The notes under the pieces: model-generated
What the model saw: only the letters and a program-made list of their open reading frames with translations
Told to the model about the DNA's origin: nothing
The model's database searches: none
Made by a program: the position numbers and the translations under genes
Shown here: positions 6,065-14,591 of the stretch, one piece after another
How the letters are laid out: every line of letters starts with the position of its first letter
Position numbering within the stretch: position 1 is the stretch's first letter
Origin: Maritimibacter sp.
GTDB lineage: Bacteria; Pseudomonadota; Alphaproteobacteria; Rhodobacterales; Rhodobacteraceae
Assembly: GCA_020441225.1 (NCBI GenBank)
Contig: JAGRMP010000012.1
Location: forward strand, 1-17,544
Direction: 5' to 3'
Length of the DNA: 17,544 bases

Positions 6065-8926
6065 TCAGCGCTCCATGTCCGGGGCGGGCACCTGTTCGCC
6101 CGGGTCGTAATCCATCGGCTCCAGGTTGACGGTCTCGCCGGCGAACCGCGCGATCCGCGACAGGCTGTAGAGCATCAACATGACCGCGCCGAGCACGGTC
6201 AGGAATACGCCGAGATCGAACAGGGCCGCCGTTGCCAGTTCGAACTCTTCGATCAGGGGAAGGTGCACGTAGGTGAAGGCGCTCGACAGGAAGGGGCGGC
6301 CGTAGAGCCAGGCTCCCATTCCGGTCAGGCCGGCGATCACCACGCCGAGCCCGATCATCGAATGGTATTCGATCCTCTGGCGTTCCTGGGTCCAGGCAAA
6401 GCCCGAGGCCATGTATTGCATCAGCAGCGCGATTGCGACGACCAGGCCGGCGACAAAGCCGCCACCCGGCTGGTTGTGACCGCGCAGGAAGATGTAGATG
6501 CCGACAACCACCGCGATGGGCATCAGCACGCGGGTGACGACCACCATCATCAACGGGTGACGATCCAGAGAGAGATCGTGCGAATAGTCGGTGTTCTTCA
6601 GCCGCTTCCCGGCGGGGCCGTCCAGCAGCGCGTGCATCAGCGCGTAGATCAGCAAGCCGGCGATCCCGAGCACAATGATCTCGCCGTAGGTGTCGTAGCC
6701 CCTGAAGTCGACAAGGATCACGTTGACGACGTTGGTGCCGCCGCCGCCCTTGTAGCTGTTCTCGAGGTGGTATCCGGAGATCGTATCGATGTCGCGCAAC
6801 AGGAATGCATAGACCAGCGCGCCCACGCCGCCGCCCGCGGTCAGCGCGATGGCGCCGTCGCGGATGCGCAGGCCGATGGAGCTTTCCTTCGGGGTGATCT
6901 TGGGCAGGAAATGCAAGGCGAGCAGCAAAAGCATGATCGTCACCGTCTCGACCGAGATCTGGGTGAGCGCCAGGTCGGGCGCCGAGAGGTAGACGAAACC
7001 CGCCGAGATCGACAGGCCGATGATGCCGATCAGCACCAGTGCCCGGAAACGGTGGTTGTGCATGAGGACCACGGAAGCCGTGGCGACGACGAGCATCACC
7101 CAGCCCACGGCGATCACGGCCGGGACTGGGAGGAGGCCGCGCGTCGGCGCTGACAGCCCGCTTCCGGCATAGGCGACCCATCCGAGCGCGACGGAGGTCA
7201 CGGTGAAGATCGCAAGATACCGGCTGATCGCGCCGTTATGGCCGATCTCGGTGATCGCGCGGGTCGATGCGACGAGCCCGGCGATCGCCCGGTCGAAGAT
7301 GACCTTCGCTTCCGGGCGCGGTGTGGCAAGCCAGGCGCGGTCGAGCCCGCGGTGCAGTGTCAGCAGGACGGCACCGCCCAGAACGGCGATGACGGACATC
7401 CACAGCGCAGGCGTCACCCCGTGCCAGATCTTCAGATGCGGGTGCAAATCGGCGCCGGTCACGGCACTGGCGGCGGCGGTGACGAGACCCTCGGCGAGAA
7501 ACGGCACCATCCCGATGACCAGAACCAGGACGACGAGCAGCGCCGGCGCAGCCCACATGCCGAAGGGCGGGTCGTGCGGCTTGTGCGGGTAGTCGTCGCG
7601 AACCGGTCCGAGGAAGACATGCACGATGAAGCGGAAAGAATAGGCGACCGAGAGCAGGGCGCCGAGCGTGGCGAGGACCGGAACCACATAGGGGCTGCCG
7701 CGCCAATCGGTATGCGCCGCCTCTTCGAGCATCATTTCCTTGGACAGGAACCCGTTGAACAGCGGAATCCCGGCCATCGACAGGGCTGCCACGGCGCCGA
7801 TCGCGAAGGTGACCGGCATCAGATGGCGCAAACCGCCGAGCCGCTTGATGTCGCGGGTATGGGTCTCGTGATCGACGATGCCCGCGGTCATGAACAGCGC
7901 GGCCTTGAAGGTCAGGTGGTTGATGACGTGAAACACGGCGGCGACCGCTGCGGCCTCGGTTCCGAAGCCGAGGAGCATGGTCAGGAGGCCGAGGTGGCTG
8001 ACGGTGGAGAAGGCGAGGAGCGCTTTCAGGTCGTCCTTGAACAGCGCGATCAATGCGCCGAGCACCATCGTCACGAGACCGGTTGTGGCGACGAGGTAGA
8101 ACCAGGCATCGGTGCCCGCCAACACCGGCCACAGGCGCGCCATGAGGAAGACGCCGGCCTTCACCATCGTGGCCGAGTGCAGATAGGCCGAGACGGGCGT
8201 GGGCGCGGCCATCGCATGGGGTAGCCAGAAATGGAACGGAAACTGTGCCGATTTGGTGAAGGCGCCCAGAAGGATCAGGATCAGGGCGGGCAGGTACCAG
8301 TTGGAAGCCCGAATGGCGTCTCCGGCTCCGAGAATGTCGGTCAGGTTGTAGCTGCCGGCGATGTTGCCGAGGATCAGCATTCCGCCGATCATCGCAAGGC
8401 CGCCGCCGCCGGTCACCGCAAGCGCCATGCGGGCGCCCTGGCGTCCTTCGGGCAGGTGTTTCCAAAAGCCGATCAGCAGGAAGGACGAAAGCGAGGTCAG
8501 TTCCCAGAAGATCAGCAACAACAGAATGTTGTCGGACAGGACGATGCCGAGCATCGCCCCCTGAAACAACAGAAGATAGGTGTAGAACTGGCCCATCGGG
8601 TCCGCGCCCGAAAGGTAGAACCTGGCGTAGAGCGTGATCAGCAGCCCGACGCCGAGAATCATGCCGGCGAACAAAAGGCCCAGCCCGTCGAGGAAGAAGG
8701 AGGCCGAGAGGCCAAGTTGCGGCAGCCACGCCAGCTCTGCCTCGACGACGTCGCCGTGCATCACTTCAGGGGCGAGGGTCAGCAACAGGACCAGCGCCGC
8801 TGCGGTGGGCAGGGCGGTGAAGGTCGCGCACACCGTGCGGCCCGCGCGGATCATGAGGCCCGGCAGAAGCGATCCGAAGAACGGGAGAAGCGCGATGAGA
8901 ACGAGAATATTGCCGCTATGGCTCAA
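6065..8926 (-). CDS. mnhA: Mrp/Pha antiporter fused subunits A and B
   Basis: This protein of about 953 residues is the fused MrpA-MrpB (PhaAB) subunit typical of group-2 Mrp operons of proteobacteria. Residues 1 to about 500 resemble NuoL: Glu142 in FWELTSLSSFL, Lys225 and the histidines of TKSAQFPFHFWLPHAMAAPTPVSAYLHS, and Lys256 in MVKAGVF, all expected for proton translocation. A MrpB-type end follows (about 787-953) with the hallmark GHNQPGGGF near residue 816. The chosen start is TTG at 8926-8924 (reading SHSGNILVLIALLPFFG next), with AAAAGG seven bases upstream. The ATG 67 codons earlier would add a long polar, non-membrane N-terminus. First gene of the six-gene operon. The whole complex exchanges external protons for internal Na+ or K+ for pH and salt homeostasis. 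Confidence 0.94.
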   Translation of the reverse strand: MSHSGNILVLIALLPFFGSLLPGLMIRAGRTVCATFTALPTAAALVLLLTLAPEVMHGDVVEAELAWLPQLGLSASFFLDGLGLLFAGMILGVGLLITLYARFYLSGADPMGQFYTYLLLFQGAMLGIVLSDNILLLLIFWELTSLSSFLLIGFWKHLPEGRQGARMALAVTGGGGLAMIGGMLILGNIAGSYNLTDILGAGDAIRASNWYLPALILILLGAFTKSAQFPFHFWLPHAMAAPTPVSAYLHSATMVKAGVFLMARLWPVLAGTDAWFYLVATTGLVTMVLGALIALFKDDLKALLAFSTVSHLGLLTMLLGFGTEAAAVAAVFHVINHLTFKAALFMTAGIVDHETHTRDIKRLGGLRHLMPVTFAIGAVAALSMAGIPLFNGFLSKEMMLEEAAHTDWRGSPYVVPVLATLGALLSVAYSFRFIVHVFLGPVRDDYPHKPHDPPFGMWAAPALLVVLVLVIGMVPFLAEGLVTAAASAVTGADLHPHLKIWHGVTPALWMSVIAVLGGAVLLTLHRGLDRAWLATPRPEAKVIFDRAIAGLVASTRAITEIGHNGAISRYLAIFTVTSVALGWVAYAGSGLSAPTRGLLPVPAVIAVGWVMLVVATASVVLMHNHRFRALVLIGIIGLSISAGFVYLSAPDLALTQISVETVTIMLLLLALHFLPKITPKESSIGLRIRDGAIALTAGGGVGALVYAFLLRDIDTISGYHLENSYKGGGGTNVVNVILVDFRGYDTYGEIIVLGIAGLLIYALMHALLDGPAGKRLKNTDYSHDLSLDRHPLMMVVVTRVLMPIAVVVGIYIFLRGHNQPGGGFVAGLVVAIALLMQYMASGFAWTQERQRIEYHSMIGLGVVIAGLTGMGAWLYGRPFLSSAFTYVHLPLIEEFELATAALFDLGVFLTVLGAVMLMLYSLSRIARFAGETVNLEPMDYDPGEQVPAPDMER

Positions 8927-9015
8927 TGGTCGACCTTTTGTCCAGAATTTCGGTAGCTTGGCGCGGGTTCCTGTCACATCGTGATGGTGCGCCGTGGCTT
9001 GGCACTCAGGCCCCG

Positions 9016-9045
9016 AGTTTGGTTGCGAACCGTTGTCCCCGTCAA
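9016..9045 (-). promoter_or_regulatory. Weak candidate promoter of the Mrp operon
   Basis: On the minus strand TTGACG (9045-9040; five of six to consensus) is followed by 18 bases and CAAACT (9021-9016; three of six). It would give a leader of about 80 bases before the TTG start of mnhAB. A perfect 6-bp inverted repeat CTCCGA-GTG-TCGGAG (9066-9080) lies just upstream and could be a regulator site. Another -35-like GTGACA at 8977-8972 has no good -10 partner. Confidence 0.28.
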
Positions 9046-9196
9046 GCCATTGGTCGGCATCGTCGCTCCGAGTGTCGGAGATCGGGCGCATCTCCTGTTG
9101 GCACGCACCCGGGCGGTGTGGAGGCAATTCGCTGTGTGCCCTGTCTCGCGGCGCGGGCCGGAGGCTCGGACGCGGCCCGGTGCACGGTCATCGCGG

Positions 9197-9239
9197 ACGC
9201 AGAAACCCTCGCCCTTCAAGGGTTTCACTTTCTGCGTGG
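9197..9239 (-). terminator. Long imperfect hairpin after rhaK, possible terminator
   Basis: GAAACCCT (9202-9209) pairs perfectly with AGGGTTTC (9219-9226) around a 9-base loop. The outer ACGCAG (9197-9202) can pair with CTGCGT (9232-9237) across a one-sided bulge, giving about 13 bp in all. It lies about 60 bases downstream of the rhaK stop, where an operon terminator is expected. There is no T-tract on the minus strand, so it may instead be a Rho-dependent end, a 3' stabiliser or a repeated extragenic element. Confidence 0.45.
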
Positions 9240-9297
9240 ATTCCACACGCCCGGTTTCGAGGGTCCACATCGGGGGGGGCGTCGCGCCGTGGCGGGC

Positions 9298-10683
9298 CTA
9301 TCGGACAAGGCTGGCCCAGGCCGCTGCATAGGCGACCATCGCCGGATCGGGCGCCTTGGACGCGCCGGTTGCGGGGGCGCGCGGCGCTGTGCCTGGCGGG
9401 GCGGCCAACAGGGCCGCGCCCTGGCTTGTGCCGGTCGCGGTCGCGCTGGCCACGACCGGCGCCCCCGTTGCCGCGGCGAGCATGTCGAGGCAGGCGCGAT
9501 TGTGCGCGAAAGGCCCCTCCACGATGATCGGGCCGCGGTGGCCGATCAGGGCCAGGCAATGCGCCGTCTCGAGGGCGAGGTAGAAGGCCACGGCGGCCGC
9601 GCGCGCCCCGCTGCCCGGCGCGGGTTCGCGGCCGATCCAATGCGCCTTGCGTCCCTGGAACGGACCGCTGGTCGAGACCAGCGCGGGCATGAGCATGATC
9701 CCGCCTTCGAGGACGGCACGGATGTCGGCCGCGTCGGGCTCGACCCGCGCCCCGCCCATCGCCAGCGCATATTCCCGCCCGCCCATGAAACGCGCCGAGG
9801 GGACCGGCTGGCCGAGGGCACTGACGTTGATGAGCGTATCCGCCCCCGGGTCCAGCGGGACGGGCGCGGGTCCGACCGCCATGGCGATCACCCAGGTGCC
9901 GGTCGACACCACCGAAAACGGTGCGGTGCGGCCGAGGATGTGGGGCAGGAGCGAGGCGTTGGAATCGTGGATGCCGGCATGGACCGGCGTGGTCGGCGAA
10001 AGCCCGGTGCGGGCCGCGATCCCGGGGAGGATTGGGCCCAGCAGATCCGCCGAGGGCCGCGCCGGTGCGATCTTGTCCGCGATCGCAAGCGTCTGGACGA
10101 GCGACGAGAAGCGGCCTTCGTGCGGGTTCCACAGATCGGTATGGCAGCCAAGCGACGACATGTCGGTGGCGAGCGCGCCGGTGAGCCGGTAGCCCCAGTA
10201 TTGCGGATAGGTGAGGATGGTCTTGGTGCGCGCCTTCAGCGCCGGATCGGTTTCGAACATCCAGTGCAACTGGGCGCCGATGTTGAGCCCCATGCCGAGC
10301 CGCGGCGAGCCGGTCTCGGCGAAATCCGGTCGGATCGCGTCGTAGGCGGCCGCGGTCGTGTCCGGGCCGGTGTGCTCGTAGTCGAGCATCGGCCCGGCCA
10401 GGTTTCCCGCCGCATCGAGCAGCACGATCGACGCGCCATGCGTGGTCACCGATATCGCGTCGATCCCGTGGGCGGCGTGAAAGCCCGCCAGGGCGTCGAG
10501 CAGGAACTCCCAATGCCCGTCCAGATCGAAATGCGGCCAGGGCGGCCCGGCAAGGACCGTGTTCGGGCGGGTGACAACCGCCGTCTCTTCGAGCGTGTCG
10601 AGATCGACCAGCGCCAGCTTGGCGTTGGTTTTTCCGATGTCGATAACGGCAACGTGGCGGGGGGGTGTCGGGCGCGGGGTCAT
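9298..10683 (-). CDS. rhaK: FGGY-family L-rhamnulose kinase (RhaK)
   Basis: This 461-residue sugar kinase phosphorylates L-rhamnulose to rhamnulose 1-phosphate in the cytoplasm, by context. It has the FGGY/actin-fold features: the first phosphate loop [17 protein letters not shown] (Asp15, Gly17), the probable catalytic base Asp240 in [15 protein letters not shown] (260-264) as adenosine-side motif, and a late [10 protein letters not shown]. It resembles the kinase of the R. leguminosarum rha locus more than E. coli RhaB. In that rhizobium the kinase is reported to be needed for rhamnose uptake as well as phosphorylation. The frame is open 29 codons upstream, but the ATG at 10683 overlaps the rhaM stop in ATGA and precedes the conserved domain directly. 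No separate Shine-Dalgarno is evident, so translation is probably coupled. Last gene of the operon. Confidence 0.9.
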   Translation of the reverse strand: MTPRPTPPRHVAVIDIGKTNAKLALVDLDTLEETAVVTRPNTVLAGPPWPHFDLDGHWEFLLDALAGFHAAHGIDAISVTTHGASIVLLDAAGNLAGPMLDYEHTGPDTTAAAYDAIRPDFAETGSPRLGMGLNIGAQLHWMFETDPALKARTKTILTYPQYWGYRLTGALATDMSSLGCHTDLWNPHEGRFSSLVQTLAIADKIAPARPSADLLGPILPGIAARTGLSPTTPVHAGIHDSNASLLPHILGRTAPFSVVSTGTWVIAMAVGPAPVPLDPGADTLINVSALGQPVPSARFMGGREYALAMGGARVEPDAADIRAVLEGGIMLMPALVSTSGPFQGRKAHWIGREPAPGSGARAAAVAFYLALETAHCLALIGHRGPIIVEGPFAHNRACLDMLAAATGAPVVASATATGTSQGAALLAAPPGTAPRAPATGASKAPDPAMVAYAAAWASLVR

Positions 10684-10994
10684 GGCATGTGGAAGACGGT
10701 TTCCAAAGGCACCGATACCGGTTCGTTGTTCGGCGCTGTCTCCATGATATCGGCCATATGGGCCCACCATTTCTGCATCACCGGCTGCGCGGGCAGATCG
10801 TCCATCCTGTGATCGTCGGTGCGCCAGAGCACCCCGAACAGGGTACTCGTCTCTTCGTCGAGGTGGATCGAGTAATCCGACACGCCGGCCTCTTTCAGGA
10901 GTTCGACGAGTTCCGGCCAGATCTCGTCGTGACGTTTCTCGTATTCGCCACGCATGCCCGGATTGAGCCGCATCCTGAACGCGTATTTCTGCAT
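10680..10994 (-). CDS. rhaM: L-rhamnose mutarotase (RhaM/RhaU)
   Basis: This 104-residue cytoplasmic enzyme interconverts alpha and beta anomers of L-rhamnose, supplying the form used by the isomerase. It is called RhaU in rhizobia and RhaM (YiiL) in E. coli. The family pattern is complete: [25 protein letters not shown] with Tyr18 and His22 (the His22 position is the proposed acid catalyst in E. coli RhaM), [15 protein letters not shown], and [20 protein letters not shown]. Length equals the family norm of 104. The ATG at 10994 is preferred over an in-frame GTG one codon earlier. GGAGGG (11004-10999) is four bases from the ATG but only one from the GTG, and the ATG gives the canonical start. 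The ATG shares one base with the rhaQ stop, and its stop overlaps rhaK by four bases. Confidence 0.96.
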   Translation of the reverse strand: MQKYAFRMRLNPGMRGEYEKRHDEIWPELVELLKEAGVSDYSIHLDEETSTLFGVLWRTDDHRMDDLPAQPVMQKWWAHMADIMETAPNNEPVSVPLETVFHMP

Positions 10995-11980
10995 CACACC
11001 CTCCGCCAGTTGGACCAGAGCCGCGGCAGGGCGATCACCGAGATCAGCAGCGCGCCGATCACGATCGACATCACGATGCCGGGGACGTTGAGGAGACCGA
11101 GGCCGAAGGTGACGAGACCCATCACGAAGGCGGCGATCACCACGCCCGGGATCGAGCCCGAGCCACCGAGGATGTTGACCCCGCCGAGCACGACCATGGT
11201 GACCACTTCAAGCTCCCAGCCGACGGCGATGGAGGGCCGGGTCGAGCCCAGCCGCGAGGTCAGGCAGATCGCCGCGACGCCGGCCATCAACCCGGTGAGC
11301 AGGAACAGGATGAACTTCACCCGCTGCACCCGGATGCCGGAGAACAGCGCGCCGGTGGGATTGTTGCCGATGGCGAAGACGGCGCGGCCGAAGTCGGTCT
11401 TGTGCAGCAGCACCCCGTAGATCACCGCCAGGACGGCGAAGAGGACGAATTCGAAGGAAATCACCCACCAGACATAGCCCTGGCCGAAAAAGGCGAAACT
11501 GGCCGGGTAGCCTTTGTACACCTGGTCGCCAAGCACGATATAGGCGATGCCGCGGAACAGGCTCATCGTGCCGATGGTGACGACGATGGAGGGCAGGCCG
11601 AGGCCGGTCACCAGAAAGCCGTTGAAGGCGCCCGCGAGGAGGCCGACGCCGAGGCCGATGGCAATGAGGGTCGGCGTGTCGGCGCCCACCTGCACCGCCG
11701 CGCCCATGGCGGTCGAGGCCAGCGCGATGATCGAGGCGACCGAGAGGTCGATCTCGCCCGAGATGATCAGGAGCGCCATGGCAAAGGCGATCATCGCCTT
11801 TTCGGTGAAGTTGAAGGTGGCGTCCGACAGGTTCCAGGCGTTGAGGAAATAGGGCGAGGCGAAGGAATTGGCGAGGAAGATCGCCACGGCGACGATCAGC
11901 AGCAGGCTCTCCCAGCTTTTCAGCCGGCGTTGCAACGGCGATTGCAGGCGGTCGGGGACGTGATGCGACATGGTGCTCAT
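10994..11980 (-). CDS. rhaQ: Rhamnose ABC transporter permease (RhaQ)
   Basis: This 328-residue inner-membrane permease of the ribose/xylose/rhamnose class of ABC importers (BPD_transp_2 family) has about eight to ten hydrophobic segments. Landmarks are [23 protein letters not shown] early on, [22 protein letters not shown] in the middle, the cytoplasmic coupling loop [24 protein letters not shown], and [17 protein letters not shown] late. It would pair with RhaP to form the channel and contact RhaT. The ATG at 11980 overlaps the rhaP stop in ATGA, with GGAG eight bases upstream; a second ATG three codons later is possible. The frame is open far upstream inside rhaP but that part is not real protein. 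The substrate is assigned from the operon. Confidence 0.93.
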   Translation of the reverse strand: MSTMSHHVPDRLQSPLQRRLKSWESLLLIVAVAIFLANSFASPYFLNAWNLSDATFNFTEKAMIAFAMALLIISGEIDLSVASIIALASTAMGAAVQVGADTPTLIAIGLGVGLLAGAFNGFLVTGLGLPSIVVTIGTMSLFRGIAYIVLGDQVYKGYPASFAFFGQGYVWWVISFEFVLFAVLAVIYGVLLHKTDFGRAVFAIGNNPTGALFSGIRVQRVKFILFLLTGLMAGVAAICLTSRLGSTRPSIAVGWELEVVTMVVLGGVNILGGSGSIPGVVIAAFVMGLVTFGLGLLNVPGIVMSIVIGALLISVIALPRLWSNWRRV

Positions 11981-12960
11981 GCGGCGTGCTCCGCGCTCTT
12001 GAGGATGATGCGGCCCCTGGTCCGGCTGGCCTGCGCGTTGAACGCAACCGCGACGATGATCGCACCGCCGGAAATGGCGAGCTGCCAGAAGGGTGAGACG
12101 TCGATGACCGGGAGCGCGTTCGAGACGACCCCGAGGAACAGCGCGCCGAGCAAGGCGCCGCCCACCGAGCCGAGGCCGCCGGCGATGGAGACGCCGCCGA
12201 TCACGCAGGCCGCGACCACGGTGAGTTCGAAGCCGCCGGCGATATCGACATAGGCCACCGCGTAGCGCGAGACCCAGAGATAGCCGGTCAAACCGGCAAG
12301 CGCCCCGGAGATCGTGTAGGCCCAGAACTGGGTCCGGCCGACGTCGATCCCGGCATAGACCGCTGCGCGGGGGTTGCCGCCTGCCGCGTAGAAGGCGCGG
12401 CCCAGCGTCGTCCGGGTCATCAACAGGAACACCACGACGACGGCCAGGACGGCGAACCAGCTCAGCACCGGGAGGCCGAGGAGCTCGGCGCGGGGGAAGG
12501 CTTTGAACCTGTCGCTCATTTCGTGCGAGTTCACCCATTTCCCGTCCGAGATCAGGAAGATGATGCCGCGGTAGATCGTCATCGTGCCCAGCGTCACGAC
12601 GATCGGCGGGACGCTCACCTTCCACACCAGGAGGCCGTTGAACATGCCCATGATCGTGCCGAGCCCGATGGCGATGACCAGGATCGCCGGCACCGGCACG
12701 CCGGGGGCCGCCACGTTCAGCATGGAGACGACCATGCCGGTCAGCGCAAGGTTCGCAGCCACCGAGAGATCGATGCACTTGGTCAGGATCACCACCATCT
12801 GCCCGAGGGCCAGCAGGATCAGCGGTGACGTGTCGTTGAACACGCCGGCCAGGTTCGACGGCGCGATGAAGGCGGGAAAGCGGGTGGCGATCAGCCCGAG
12901 CAGGACAAGGATGGCGGCCAACAGGATGGCTTCCCGCGAAGTGACAAGTCGTTTCAGCAT
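11977..12960 (-). CDS. rhaP: Rhamnose ABC transporter permease (RhaP)
   Basis: This 327-residue polytopic permease is the partner of RhaQ. It shows the same family landmarks: ILTKCIDLSVAANLALTGMV, KVSVPPIVVTLGTMTIYRGIIF, the coupling loop TTLGRAFYAAGGNPRAAVYAGIDVGR (about 184-209) that should dock on RhaT, and ACVIGGVSIAGGLGSVGGALLGA. The two permeases share this layout but clearly differ in sequence, so they are a diverged pair forming a heterodimer and not a recent duplication. It follows rhaT after nine bases containing AAGG and overlaps rhaQ by four. The function as rhamnose channel rests on the gene order rhaRSTPQUK known from R. leguminosarum. Confidence 0.93.
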   Translation of the reverse strand: MLKRLVTSREAILLAAILVLLGLIATRFPAFIAPSNLAGVFNDTSPLILLALGQMVVILTKCIDLSVAANLALTGMVVSMLNVAAPGVPVPAILVIAIGLGTIMGMFNGLLVWKVSVPPIVVTLGTMTIYRGIIFLISDGKWVNSHEMSDRFKAFPRAELLGLPVLSWFAVLAVVVVFLLMTRTTLGRAFYAAGGNPRAAVYAGIDVGRTQFWAYTISGALAGLTGYLWVSRYAVAYVDIAGGFELTVVAACVIGGVSIAGGLGSVGGALLGALFLGVVSNALPVIDVSPFWQLAISGGAIIVAVAFNAQASRTRGRIILKSAEHAA

Positions 12961-12969
12961 GCCTTGGCC

Positions 12970-14523
12970 TCAGGTGATGCCCGCCGCATGGCGGACGAGT
13001 GTTTCGGGGGTCATGTCATCGCCCGCAACCTCGGCCGCGATCCGGCCCTCGCGCATGACGATGATCCGGTCCGACATGCCGAGCACCTCGGGGATTTCGG
13101 ACGAGACCATGATGATCGCGAGCCCCTGCTGGGCGAGCTCGGCCATGAACGCGTGCACCGCGGCCTTGGAACCGATGTCGATCCCCTTGGTGGGTTCGTC
13201 GAGGATGATGACCCGGGGCTGGGTGGCGAGCCATTTGGCGATGACCACCTTCTGCTGGTTGCCGCCCGAGAGGCTTTCGACGTTGGTGTCGAGCGAGGCC
13301 GCGCGCAGATCGAGCCGTTCGGTATACGCGCGCGCGAGCCGGAATTCCTCGGCGAGCCGGAGAAAGCCGTTTTTCGAGGTTCGGCCCAGCGAGGGCAGCG
13401 TGATATTCTGGAAGATCGGCATCGGCGTGATCGCGCCCTGAAGCCCGCGGTCTTCCGGCACGTAGACGATCCCGTGTCCGACCGCGTCGGCGGGCGAGCG
13501 AATGTCGACCTCCGTCCCGTCGATCCGCACCCGCCCCCCCGAGGGCCGGGTGATGCCGAACAGCGCCTGCATCAGCTCCGACCGCCCGGCGCCGACAAGG
13601 CCGTAGAACCCGAGGATCTCGCCCTTGCGCAGCGAAAAGCCGATATCGGCAAACTCGGTCGGGTGGGAGAAGTCCGCGACCTCCAACGCCACCGCGCCGG
13701 GCTGCGCGTCACGCGCGGGGAAGATGTTGGCGACCTCGCGGCCCACCATCATCTTCACCAGCGCATCGTTGTCGACCTCGGCGATCTTTCCCGCGCCGAC
13801 GAACTGGCCGTCGCGGAAGACCGTGTAATTGTCGGCGATGCGGAAGATCTCGTCGAACTTGTGGCTGATGAACAGGATCGCCTTGCCCTGGCGCTTGAGC
13901 TGTTCGACCAGCTCGTAGAGCTCCTGGATCTCCTTGTGGCTCAGCGCCGCGGTCGGCTCGTCCATGATGACCACGCGGGCGTCGATGGAGAGCGCGCGGG
14001 CGATGGCGACGAGGTGCTTGTTGGCGATACCGAGGTCGCGCAGCTTTGTGCCCGGGTCGATCTCGGCGCCGATTCCGTCAAGGATCTCGCGCGACATCCG
14101 TGTCATCGCGGCCCAGTCGATCAGCCTGAACCGGTCGCGTGGGGCATGACCGAGAAAGATGTTCTCGGCCACCGTAAGCTCGTCGAACAGAACCGTCTCC
14201 TGGTGGATCGCGGTGATCCCGGCGTCGGCCGCGTCCTGGGCGGTGGCGAACCGCGTCTCGCGCCCGCCGACGAGGATACGGCCCGCGGTGGGCTGGTAGA
14301 TGCCGGTGAGGATCTTGACCACGGTCGACTTGCCCGCGCCGTTCTCGCCGACAAGCGCCGTGACCTGGCCCGGGTGCAATGCGAGCGAGACGTCCGAGAG
14401 CGCTTTGACGCCGGGAAAGGATTTGGTGATGCCGTCGAGGGCGAGGATCGGCGCGACCTCGGTCGCAGCCCCGGTTTCGACATGTGCATCGCTGGGCGCG
14501 GTGGTCTGCATGTACATCGGCAT
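12970..14523 (-). CDS. rhaT: Rhamnose ABC transporter double ATPase (RhaT)
   Basis: This 517-residue cytoplasmic ATPase has two ABC domains in one chain, as in RbsA and XylG, and energises rhamnose uptake through RhaP/RhaQ. N-terminal half: Walker A GENGAGKST (59-67), Walker B RVVIMDEPT (183-191), switch His221, but a degenerate signature LGIANKH (164-170). C-terminal half: altered Walker A GLVGAGRS (308-315; Lys replaced by Arg), intact signature LSGGNQQK (418-425), Walker B VIILDEPT (438-445) and no switch His. The intact elements of the two halves combine into one normal ATP site, a known trait of this class. Not the unrelated E. coli RhaT rhamnose/proton symporter, despite the symbol. Start is uncertain: ATGs at codons 1, 3 and 5 are possible and none has a strong Shine-Dalgarno. 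A GC-rich hairpin precedes it. Confidence 0.94.
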   Translation of the reverse strand: MPMYMQTTAPSDAHVETGAATEVAPILALDGITKSFPGVKALSDVSLALHPGQVTALVGENGAGKSTVVKILTGIYQPTAGRILVGGRETRFATAQDAADAGITAIHQETVLFDELTVAENIFLGHAPRDRFRLIDWAAMTRMSREILDGIGAEIDPGTKLRDLGIANKHLVAIARALSIDARVVIMDEPTAALSHKEIQELYELVEQLKRQGKAILFISHKFDEIFRIADNYTVFRDGQFVGAGKIAEVDNDALVKMMVGREVANIFPARDAQPGAVALEVADFSHPTEFADIGFSLRKGEILGFYGLVGAGRSELMQALFGITRPSGGRVRIDGTEVDIRSPADAVGHGIVYVPEDRGLQGAITPMPIFQNITLPSLGRTSKNGFLRLAEEFRLARAYTERLDLRAASLDTNVESLSGGNQQKVVIAKWLATQPRVIILDEPTKGIDIGSKAAVHAFMAELAQQGLAIIMVSSEIPEVLGMSDRIIVMREGRIAAEVAGDDMTPETLVRHAAGIT

Positions 14524-14552
14524 CGCAAGATTTCTGTCGAAGGGGCAGGGGG

Positions 14553-14581
14553 CCCCGGCGCGGATGTCGGCCGCGCCGGGG
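14553..14581 (-). terminator. Perfect 11-bp stem-loop between rhaS and rhaT
   Basis: CCCCGGCGCGG (14553-14563) and CCGCGCCGGGG (14571-14581) form an 11-bp, all-G/C stem with a 7-base loop. It begins 10 bases after the rhaS stop and ends 29 bases before the rhaT start. There is no T-tract. Within an operon such a hairpin more probably protects the upstream mRNA from 3' exonucleases, or partially attenuates, so that binding protein is made in excess over membrane subunits. Confidence 0.6.
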
Positions 14582-14591
14582 GGAGAGGCGA

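Larger units (their letters stand above)
8927..9297. other. 371-base intergenic stretch between rhaK and mnhAB
   Basis: I see no convincing gene here. Open frames exist on both strands but encode Arg/Pro-rich, low-complexity-like peptides and lack family features. The stretch must contain the end of the rha operon and the promoter of the Mrp operon. It holds the hairpin at 9197-9239, an 11-base palindrome GTGGATTCCAC (9236-9246), a G8 run (9272-9279), a 6-bp stem with GTG loop (9066-9080), and a weak promoter candidate at 9016-9045. Confidence 0.6.

Noticed and set aside
8974..9270. 98-codon minus-strand frame in the gap between rhaK and mnhAB
   Set aside because: It is Arg/Thr-rich with no membrane, signal or domain feature, and it translates the hairpin region; most likely non-coding.
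8926..10812. 628-codon plus-strand open frame across rhaK and the intergenic region
   Set aside because: It is Arg/Gly-rich with no recognisable family, and is antisense to a well-supported kinase gene.
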